64,000 nt of DNA, from positions 62,001-126,000 of the forward strand of contig JADKEB010000018.1 in assembly GCA_016718205.1 (NCBI GenBank). The letters run 5' to 3'. Numbering within the stretch: the stretch's first letter is position 1; the number at the start of each line of letters is the position of its first letter. This document shows, piece after piece, positions 57,140-64,000 of the stretch. This DNA comes from Saprospiraceae bacterium (GTDB lineage Bacteria; Bacteroidota; Bacteroidia; Chitinophagales; Saprospiraceae). The position numbers and the translations under genes were made by a program. The notes under the pieces are model-generated. The model saw nothing but the letters and a program-made list of their open reading frames with translations. It was not told the DNA's origin and ran no database searches.

Positions 57140-58732
57140 ATGTTACTGGAAACACAACAAATTGAAATTTGCAACAGCACCAATGATCAATACATGGCTG
57201 TTCTTACTGAGGAAGCATTGGAATTTTTATCCCTGCTTCATCAAAAATTTAATCATCAAAGAGTGGAACTGCTCAACCAAAGAAAAAGAAAACAAAAAGA
57301 AATTGACTCCGGTATTTTGCCGAACTTCTCGGATACTACAAAAAAGATCCGTGAATCAGAGTGGTATATTGCCCCGCTACCCCATGATTTGCAGGATCGA
57401 AGAGTAGAAATCACCGGACCTGTAGACCGAAAAATGATCATCAATGCCCTGAATTCCGGAGCAAAAGTATTTATGGCTGACTTTGAAGATGCAAATAGTC
57501 CTGTATGGTCTAATGTCATAGAAGGTCAAATCAATCTCTACGACGCCATAAGACGTCAGATTTCGTTCACAGATCCAGTATCCAATAAACCATATACCTT
57601 AAAGGAAAAAACTGCCACATTGTTGGTTCGTCCCCGAGGATGGCATCTCGATGAGAAGAATTTGTACATTGCAGGTCAACCATTGAGTGGCAGTCTTGTG
57701 GATTTCGGACTGTATTTTTTCCATAATGCTGCCGAACTGATCGAAAGACATTCTGGTCCGTATTTTTATTTGCCAAAGCTGGAGAGCCACCTGGAAGCCC
57801 GACTCTGGAATGATGTCTTTGTATTTGCTCAGGATTATCTCCAGATACCTCAAGGTACTATAAAGGCTACCGTCCTTATTGAGACAATTCTGGCTTCATT
57901 TGAAATGGATGAAATCTTATACGAATTAAAAAATCACTCTGCAGGGCTTAACTGTGGTCGTTGGGATTATATATTTTCTTTTATTAAGAAGTTCAAAAAC
58001 TTTGAAGGTTTTGTACTTCCTGAGAGGAGCCAGGTTACTATGGCCACACCATTTATGGAATCCTACTCAAAGCTGGTCATCGACACCTGTCATCGCAGAA
58101 AAGCACCTGCCATAGGAGGTATGGCCGCATTTATACCTATAAAAGGTGATGAAGAAGCCAACAATGCAGTCATAGAAAACATCATTCAAGACAAACTCAG
58201 AGAAGTGAAAAATGGCCATGATGGCACCTGGGTAGCACATCCCGGTCTCGTACCAGTAGCTATGAAAATATTTGATGAGCATATGACCTGTCCGAATCAA
58301 ATCCATATCAGGCATAAAATTGACCCCATCACTTCAAAACACTTACTCGAAATTCCGAATGGAACCATCACAGAAAAGGGATTGAGGACAAATATCTATG
58401 TCGGAATAAGATACCTGGAGAGCTGGTTGAGAGGTAACGGTGCAGTAGCAATACGCAATCTGATGGAAGACGCTGCTACTGCCGAAATATCCAGAACACA
58501 ACTATGGCAATGGATAAAAAATAAATCTCACCTTGACGACGGGCGCATTATCACAAGAGAGTTGTACCAACAATTAAAAAAAGAAGAAATCGAATACATC
58601 AAAGTTGAGTTTGGAGTAGATCAGTACCCCAATTTAAAATTTATAGAAGCCATTGAAATTTTTGACAACTTAGTACTTGATGAAGAGTACAAAGACTTCC
58701 TCACACTACCTGCGTACACTTATATTTCTTAA
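57140..58732 (+). CDS. aceB: malate synthase A
   Basis: The 530-residue enzyme condenses glyoxylate and acetyl-CoA to malate. LLVRPRGWHLDEKN has the catalytic Arg region, ADFEDANSPVW the active-site Asp/Glu pair, and the C-terminal domain carries MEDAATAEISR. The length matches type A. Divergent from the RamB-like gene; aceA follows after 55 bases. CATATTTG at 57093 is a near match to the -7 box. Confidence 0.96.
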   Translation: MLLETQQIEICNSTNDQYMAVLTEEALEFLSLLHQKFNHQRVELLNQRKRKQKEIDSGILPNFSDTTKKIRESEWYIAPLPHDLQDRRVEITGPVDRKMIINALNSGAKVFMADFEDANSPVWSNVIEGQINLYDAIRRQISFTDPVSNKPYTLKEKTATLLVRPRGWHLDEKNLYIAGQPLSGSLVDFGLYFFHNAAELIERHSGPYFYLPKLESHLEARLWNDVFVFAQDYLQIPQGTIKATVLIETILASFEMDEILYELKNHSAGLNCGRWDYIFSFIKKFKNFEGFVLPERSQVTMATPFMESYSKLVIDTCHRRKAPAIGGMAAFIPIKGDEEANNAVIENIIQDKLREVKNGHDGTWVAHPGLVPVAMKIFDEHMTCPNQIHIRHKIDPITSKHLLEIPNGTITEKGLRTNIYVGIRYLESWLRGNGAVAIRNLMEDAATAEISRTQLWQWIKNKSHLDDGRIITRELYQQLKKEEIEYIKVEFGVDQYPNLKFIEAIEIFDNLVLDEEYKDFLTLPAYTYIS

Positions 58733-58787
58733 TTATAAAATTTCCTAACTAAACATCATTTTATCTAACCACTAAAATTATTTCATA

Positions 58788-60056
58788 ATGAATGCACAAC
58801 GAATAGAAAAAATCAAACAAGATTGGGCAACTAACATCAGATGGACGGGTATCAAAAGACCATATACAGCTGAAGAAGTCCTTGCCCTGAGAGGGTCATA
58901 TGACATCGAGTACACCATTGCTAAAATGGGAGCTGAAAAATTATGGCATAAACTCCATCATGAACCATATGTCGCCGGATTGGGTGCGCTTACAGGCAAT
59001 CAAGCCATTCAGGAAGCTATGGCAGGGCTCAATGCTATCTATTTGTCAGGATGGCAGGTAGCTGCTGACGCCAATCTCAATGAGGACATGTTTCCTGACC
59101 AGTCAATCTATCCGGCCAACTCAGTTCCGTCAGTAGTCCGCAGAATAAATAATGCACTCCTCAGACGCGACCAGATAGAAAGCACAAGAGGTAAGGTCAA
59201 TATTGACTATATGTTGCCTATCGTGGCAGATGCAGAAGCCGGATTTGGAGGTAATTTGAATGCTTATCAGCTGATGAAGCAAATGATCGAAGCCGGGGCA
59301 TCCGGTGTACATTTTGAAGACCAACTTTCATCAGCAAAAAAATGTGGTCACTTAGGTGGAAAAGTACTGGTACCCACTCAGGAGGCTATAGACAAACTCA
59401 TAGCGGCCAGACTTGCTTCTGATGTATGTGGTGTACCTACAGTACTTATAGCACGCACGGATGCTGAGGCTGCGGACCTACTCACTTCTGATGCTGACTC
59501 AAGAGATCAGGAGTTTGTCACTGGTGAAAGAACTTCTGAAGGTTTCTTCAGAGTGAAAAATGGTTTGGAGCAATGTATTTCCAGAGCACACTCCTATGCG
59601 CCTTATGCAGACCTTATCTGGATGGAAACTTCCAATCCGGACATTGGACTTGCAAAAGAATTTGCAGAAGCTGTCCACGAAAAATATCCGGGTAAATTGC
59701 TGGCGTATAATTGCTCTCCTTCCTTCAACTGGGCAAAATATCTCAATGAAGAGCGAATGCTGATGTTCAGAGACAATCTGGCAAAATTAGGGTATAAGTT
59801 TCAGTTTATCACGCTAGCTGGATTTCATGCTTTGAACCTTTCGATGTTCGAACTGGCAAAAAATTATAAGGAAAGAGGCATGTTGGGATATTCAGAACTG
59901 CAGCAAAGAGAGTTCAAAATGCAGGAATCCGGATTTGAAGCTATCAAACATCAGGGGTTTGTAGGTACAGGTTACTGGGATTATCTTCAAAATGTTGTGA
60001 GAAAAGATTCTTCAACTACTGCCCTTGCAGAAAGTACAGAAACCGCTCAATTCTAA
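58788..60056 (+). CDS. aceA: isocitrate lyase
   Basis: The 422-residue enzyme splits isocitrate to glyoxylate and succinate. The catalytic KKCGH motif is at residues 184-188, and VADAEAGFGG and IARTDAEAADLL contact the metal and substrate. It follows aceB, so together they form the glyoxylate shunt operon, controlled presumably by the divergent regulator. Confidence 0.97.
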   Translation: MNAQRIEKIKQDWATNIRWTGIKRPYTAEEVLALRGSYDIEYTIAKMGAEKLWHKLHHEPYVAGLGALTGNQAIQEAMAGLNAIYLSGWQVAADANLNEDMFPDQSIYPANSVPSVVRRINNALLRRDQIESTRGKVNIDYMLPIVADAEAGFGGNLNAYQLMKQMIEAGASGVHFEDQLSSAKKCGHLGGKVLVPTQEAIDKLIAARLASDVCGVPTVLIARTDAEAADLLTSDADSRDQEFVTGERTSEGFFRVKNGLEQCISRAHSYAPYADLIWMETSNPDIGLAKEFAEAVHEKYPGKLLAYNCSPSFNWAKYLNEERMLMFRDNLAKLGYKFQFITLAGFHALNLSMFELAKNYKERGMLGYSELQQREFKMQESGFEAIKHQGFVGTGYWDYLQNVVRKDSSTTALAESTETAQF

Positions 60057-60082
60057 TAATCAGCTAAAATCCAATAAAATAA

Positions 60083-60119
60083 AGTTCCGGATGAGATTTC
60101 AAAAATCTTGTCCGGAACT
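60083..60119 (+). terminator. terminator hairpin after aceA
   Basis: AGTTCCGGA (60083-60091) pairs with TCCGGAACT (60111-60119), with a further inner stem of GAGATTT and AATCTTG. ATTTATTT follows. It lies 26 bases after the aceA stop. Confidence 0.65.
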
Positions 60120-60245
60120 ATTTATTTACAAGACTAGAAGATTTTAGAATTTTTAAACAAATTAATTCAAAATAGTTCCAAACCTACCATTTGATATACA
60201 CTTTTACCTATTTTTACAGTTTAATAGTATTGTAAATTATTATTT

Positions 60246-62069
60246 ATGTTAGACAAAATATTAGAAGGGTTGGCAAAAGAAACACTCACTCCCATTTCGG
60301 GAATGGATGCTACTTTCCTTTATACAGAGACCCCTACGAGTCCGATGAACATAGGTTCAGTTATTGTCATTGAAGGATCTATTGATTTTCAGACATTTAA
60401 AGATACGGTACATTCCAGAATTCATCAGTTTCCGAAATTGCATCAGCGGCTCATCTACGTACCTATGTCGATAGATTACCCTTACTGGGTGGATGATCCC
60501 AATTTTGATATCGACCTTCATATCAAACATATTGCCTTACCTAAACCAGGTAGCTGGAAGGAACTCCGTAAGATAGCTTCACAGATATTCAGCGAACCGT
60601 TTGATCAAAACAGACCACTGTGGTCTATGGTTTTTGTGGAAGGACTTGACAATATGCCTCAGGTACCCCCTGGTTCAGTGGCTATTATATCGACCATTCA
60701 TCATGTGGCTATTGATGGAGTTGGTGGTGCCGGATTGATGAGTCTGTTTCTGGACTTCACCCCTGAAAAAAAAGAAATTCCACCTCCACAACCTTATAAG
60801 CCATCACCATTACCCAATCACATCGAACTGCTCATCAACAGTACAATGAGCTTTGCAAGGGATCCATTTAAGTTTCCTAAGATCATCTCAGATGCTCTCA
60901 AAGCAACTGTTAGAGCTGGTGTGTTATCAAGAATGCAGGGAAGCGAATTGCCAACAGCACCTTTCACAGCACCCGCTACTCCATTAAATGGTATAATATC
61001 CGGAGTCCGTAAATGGAATTCAGCCATTTTGTCACTACCTCGTGTCCAGAATATCAAAAACATCATGGGTACTACGCTCAATGATGTATTGCTGGCTATT
61101 TGTTCCGGGGCATTGCGAAGATATCTCGATGAAAAAGGCAAGCTGCCTGAAAAATCACTGGTTTCATTAGTGCCGATTTCCACTAGAAAAAAGGATGAAG
61201 GAAGCACCGATAACCAGATTTCTGCTATGCTGGTCCAAATTGCGACCAATGTAGAAGATCCGATCGAAAGGCTTGAAACTATCCACGAAAACAATAACAG
61301 GGGTAAAAACTATCAGGGAGCCATCGGAGCCAAAACACTCTCTCAAATGGCCAATGCCATCCCTTTTGGCATTGCCAATCAGGCTGCGCGACTTTACTCC
61401 AGATACAAAATTTCTGAATTTCACAAACCCATGTTTAATGTGACCATCACCAATGTACCTGGACCTCAGATGCCATTGTATGTCAGTGGCCACAAGATGA
61501 TCTCGATCATGGGATCTGCACCGATTATCGATGGCATGGGGCTTATCATTACTATTCTCAGTTATGATGGTCATATCACCATTAGCCCGGTTTCTGATAC
61601 CAACTCTATGCCGGATCTGGATCAGTTTACTGTGTATCTGCGCGAATCTGCCAATGAACTTGAAGCTGCAGCTCTTGAATATCAAAAGAAAAAGAAAAAA
61701 ACTGTCAGAAAAAAAGCAGTCAAGCCGGAATCTGACAAATTGTTTGAAAAACTGAGTACCTTTTTAAAATCACTTCCGGACAATGGAAAACCCAAAAGCG
61801 GTAAATTTCAATTTAACATCAATGGCGAAGAAACATCTGAGTGGGCGGTCGATATCAGTGTATATCCAGGTAAAGTGACAAAAGGAAAAGATGAAAGTGT
61901 GGATGCCACATTTACCGTCAATGAAGAATATCTCCAGAGAATAGCATCAGGTAATCTGGATGTTCAAACCGCGTTTATTCAGGGAAGGCTGAAAATCGAT
62001 GGGGATTTCGAACAGGCTATGCGCATGGGAAAATTGTTAGGAAAAATGCTGGCGGCTCAGACCAAATAA
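60246..62069 (+). CDS. wax ester synthase/diacylglycerol acyltransferase fused to an SCP2 domain
   Basis: The 607-residue protein has a WS/DGAT N-terminal domain with the active site HHVAIDG (His152, His153, Asp157), which transfers acyl-CoA to alcohols or diacylglycerol. A second domain carries VTITNVPGPQMPLY. A lysine-rich linker (KKKKKTVRKKAVK, about 478-490) joins a C-terminal SCP2 sterol-carrier-like domain (about 500-605, VDATFTVNEEYLQRIASG). Most WS/DGAT proteins lack the last domain. It could feed lipid substrates to the enzyme (inference). It ends at the base before the convergent hutH stop. Confidence 0.9.
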   Translation: MLDKILEGLAKETLTPISGMDATFLYTETPTSPMNIGSVIVIEGSIDFQTFKDTVHSRIHQFPKLHQRLIYVPMSIDYPYWVDDPNFDIDLHIKHIALPKPGSWKELRKIASQIFSEPFDQNRPLWSMVFVEGLDNMPQVPPGSVAIISTIHHVAIDGVGGAGLMSLFLDFTPEKKEIPPPQPYKPSPLPNHIELLINSTMSFARDPFKFPKIISDALKATVRAGVLSRMQGSELPTAPFTAPATPLNGIISGVRKWNSAILSLPRVQNIKNIMGTTLNDVLLAICSGALRRYLDEKGKLPEKSLVSLVPISTRKKDEGSTDNQISAMLVQIATNVEDPIERLETIHENNNRGKNYQGAIGAKTLSQMANAIPFGIANQAARLYSRYKISEFHKPMFNVTITNVPGPQMPLYVSGHKMISIMGSAPIIDGMGLIITILSYDGHITISPVSDTNSMPDLDQFTVYLRESANELEAAALEYQKKKKKTVRKKAVKPESDKLFEKLSTFLKSLPDNGKPKSGKFQFNINGEETSEWAVDISVYPGKVTKGKDESVDATFTVNEEYLQRIASGNLDVQTAFIQGRLKIDGDFEQAMRMGKLLGKMLAAQTK

Positions 62070-63578
62070 TTATTGCTGGCTTAAACAATATTGCACTATC
62101 CAGTCTTGGATGATTTTTTCAGCGATTGTTATATCATCGTGCATTAATCTGTCCTCTTCGAGAAAAGGTACTTTACTTCTCAACTCTGTTATCACTGCTT
62201 CAAGTGGTTCGGATGATTTTAAAGGTCTTCTGTATTCAAATGCCTGTACGGCTACAAGTAGTTCAATCGCCATTATTGTTTTTACATTGTTGATGACTCT
62301 GAAGGCTTTTGTAGCTGCATTGGCGGCCATACTTACATGATCTTCCTGACCTTTGCTGGACACTATGGAGTCCACTGATGCCGGCGTGCAGTATTGTTTA
62401 TTTTGAGATACTATAGATGCGGCTGTATATTGAGCTATCATAAATCCTGAATCCAGGCCAGGATATTTTGTAAGAAATTCAGGAAGACCTCGCTCACCAT
62501 TGATCAGCTGATAAATTCTTCTTTCAGAAATACTTCCAAATTCAGCGATGGCAATACATATATAATCCAAAACCAATGCCAGAGGTTGTGCATGGAAGTT
62601 GCCGCCACTGAGGATTTTGTCATCACCGTCAAAAATATTAGGATTGTCGGTCACTGCATTTATTTCGGTATTGATCACATCACAGGCATGCAATATAGCA
62701 TTTAAGCCCGCTCCATGTACTTGCGGTACACATCTGAACGAGTAAGGGTCCTGGACACTATATCTTTTTTTCTTTCTTATTCCACTCCGGATGAGGTAAC
62801 TATAAATTTCTTCTGCAGCTATTATTTGTCCTTGATGAGGCCTTATCTGATGTATCAACGGGTCAAATGGAGAGATGTCACATACAAAAGCATCCATAGA
62901 CAAGGCCGCAATCTTATTGGCAATATGAAAAATTGCTTTTGCTTCTGCTGCAATCAATCCGGCATATGCCAATGAAAACTGCGTTCCGTTCAGCAGTGCC
63001 AATCCTTCTTTTGATTTTAGAGTGATTCCTGAGATGCCGCACTTATCCATAGCTAATCGGGAAGGCTGCATTTCCCCTTCGAAATACACCTTGCCCTGAC
63101 CGATCAAAGGAAGTGAAAGATGTGCCAGAGGAGCCAGATCACCGGACGCCCCAAGTGATCCCAATTGAAATATGACAGGATAGATGCCGGCATTATACAA
63201 CTCTATCAACTTGTCTATGAGTTCGGGCCTGATACCTGAGTACCCAAATGATAGATTAATAATTTTGAGCAATAATATCATTTTGCAAATGTCTTGAGGT
63301 ACCAGCTCCCCTGCACCACACGCATGCGAAAGTACCAGATTTTCCTGCAATTTTTCCAGGTTAGCGTCAGATATTTTGACATTGCACAATGCTCCAAATC
63401 CTGTATTAATTCCATAAATGATTTGATTTGGATCTTCAAGTACAGTCTCAAGATATCTCCGGTTTTTTGATATCTTTTTTCTCACTTCATCAGATAAGAC
63501 AAGCTTTATGTCTCCGGAAGCAAGCAGATATATATCCTCAATTTTGAGTTTCGTACCGTCGATAACAAATCGGGGCAT
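62070..63578 (-). CDS. hutH: histidine ammonia-lyase
   Basis: The 502-residue enzyme removes ammonia from histidine to give urocanate, using a cofactor formed from Ala144-Ser145-Gly146 in GSLGASGDLAPLAHLS. IYGINTGFG (Tyr55) and DNPNIF are further active-site parts. Other hut genes are not seen. It could also be another aromatic ammonia-lyase, but length and motifs fit HAL. A -7 box is 28 bases upstream. Confidence 0.93.
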   Translation of the reverse strand: MPRFVIDGTKLKIEDIYLLASGDIKLVLSDEVRKKISKNRRYLETVLEDPNQIIYGINTGFGALCNVKISDANLEKLQENLVLSHACGAGELVPQDICKMILLLKIINLSFGYSGIRPELIDKLIELYNAGIYPVIFQLGSLGASGDLAPLAHLSLPLIGQGKVYFEGEMQPSRLAMDKCGISGITLKSKEGLALLNGTQFSLAYAGLIAAEAKAIFHIANKIAALSMDAFVCDISPFDPLIHQIRPHQGQIIAAEEIYSYLIRSGIRKKKRYSVQDPYSFRCVPQVHGAGLNAILHACDVINTEINAVTDNPNIFDGDDKILSGGNFHAQPLALVLDYICIAIAEFGSISERRIYQLINGERGLPEFLTKYPGLDSGFMIAQYTAASIVSQNKQYCTPASVDSIVSSKGQEDHVSMAANAATKAFRVINNVKTIMAIELLVAVQAFEYRRPLKSSEPLEAVITELRSKVPFLEEDRLMHDDITIAEKIIQDWIVQYCLSQQ

Positions 63579-63605
63579 ACATTATAGCATTTAATGATTT
63601 TGCTG

Positions 63606-63613
63606 CAAATATA
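63606..63613 (-). promoter_or_regulatory. -7 box for hutH
   Basis: The minus strand reads TATATTTG, an exact TANNTTTG match, 28 bases before the ATG. Confidence 0.42.
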
Positions 63614-63651
63614 ATTCTTTTACAAGAAGTTCATGATGTTGTAAAAACTAT

Positions 63652-63850
63652 TGTGTGTATAAAACATTGCACAATTACTTAAACACCTCGCTACCCCTGC
63701 CTGACTACGTAGGCAGGCAGGCTCATTCCCTTAAAGAGCTTGTCAAGCTATGCTTGAGACGCCCCACCCAATAGCTTTTCCCTTCAGAGGACTGATCTCC
63801 CCTTTAGGGGCCGGGGGTATGTGGAGGGAAATGGCATAAACTAATTTCAT
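63652..63850. mobile_element. family B short element, copy 3 (inverted)
   Basis: TGTGTGTATAAAACATTGCAC starts the element. The interior (CCTCGCTACCCCTGCCTGAC, GTCAAGCTATGCTTGAGAC, CCCCTTTAGGGGCCGGGG) aligns as the reverse complement of copy 1 nearly along its whole length. The right TIR is eroded, so its end is approximate. Confidence 0.72.
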
Positions 63851-63976
63851 TTCGTGGTTAGCATAATACCTAAAAATCTAAAATAAAATTTAAAAAAGAT
63901 GCATCTATAAGTGTTAAAATGCTTATCTTTAGGCTTGTAAACATATTAAAATAATACATATAAAAACACTTAATAG

Positions 63977-64000
63977 ATGCAAGTCAAAAATACAAAACTT
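63977..64000 (+). CDS. possible start of a gene running off the window
   Basis: ATG at 63977 opens MQVKNTKL to the window end. TATCTTTA about 50 bases upstream is a one-mismatch -7 box. Too short to judge. Confidence 0.25.

Noticed and set aside
61167..61685. 172-residue minus-strand frame inside the WS/DGAT gene
   Set aside because: Antisense shadow of a gene with strong motifs; low-complexity His/Arg/Asp translation.

Overview
The window looks like chromosomal DNA of a Bacteroidota member, most likely near the Saprospiria; that placement is inferred from gene content, not from a marker gene. Evidence includes type IX secretion tails of both kinds (the type B tail with its DRWGN motif and a type A tail), DUF3857 transglutaminase-like proteins, DUF4199, a LytTR two-component pair, SprB-like repeats, exact TANNTTTG -7 boxes upstream of many starts, and an AT-rich composition with few Shine-Dalgarno sites. 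No tRNA, rRNA, CRISPR array, prophage or complete insertion sequence was seen. Layout: 1-7.1 kb holds a very long TPR/MORN-repeat protein (its 5' end is outside the window) and two secreted DUF3857 transglutaminase-like proteins, one with an intact catalytic triad and one without. 7.6-9.6 kb has a small exported protein and a cystathionine gamma-synthase/lyase. 9.7-16 kb carries the cell-shape cluster mreB-mreC-mreD-mrdA, followed by glgB where rodA might be expected. 16.3-25.3 kb has an inactive-type M16 peptidase homologue, an NAD-dependent epimerase, a CPBP-like membrane protein, two PAP2-superfamily lipid enzymes, a radical SAM/SPASM protein, a ferredoxin reductase-like flavoprotein, two DinB-fold proteins and RlmN. 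25.5-42.7 kb is an accessory zone: type IX cargo proteins, a sensor kinase/LytTR regulator pair, lipoproteins and two copies of a PD-(D/E)XK-like gene. Many genes here are interrupted by indels, while adjacent genes are intact. 42.9-49.7 kb has two phenylacetate-type genes (an enoyl-CoA hydratase and paaZ) flanking an AT-rich two-gene DNA methylase/nuclease island. 49.8-55.1 kb has small regulators and housekeeping genes (rsmA, yqeY-like, a methyltransferase). 55.5-63.6 kb is a carbon-storage and acetate block: a RamB/ScfR-like regulator divergent from aceB-aceA (glyoxylate shunt), a wax ester synthase/DGAT with a fused SCP2 domain, and hutH. Three families of short non-coding elements with terminal inverted repeats lie between genes. 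Family A (about 0.34-0.41 kb, three copies and a remnant) sits beside stop codons. Family B (about 0.2 kb, three copies) includes one that can be compared with an empty site inside the window. Family C (one copy of 159 bp) supplies the last codons of the epimerase gene. The most striking signals are these element families, a duplicated cassette that joins the 3' end of a type IX cargo gene to a convergent nuclease-like gene, a nine-G tract that decides whether a lipoprotein is read from its natural start, and the methylase/nuclease island. Genes in the glyoxylate, phenylacetate, wax ester and glycogen pathways together suggest an organism that consumes acetate, fatty acids or aromatics and stores carbon.
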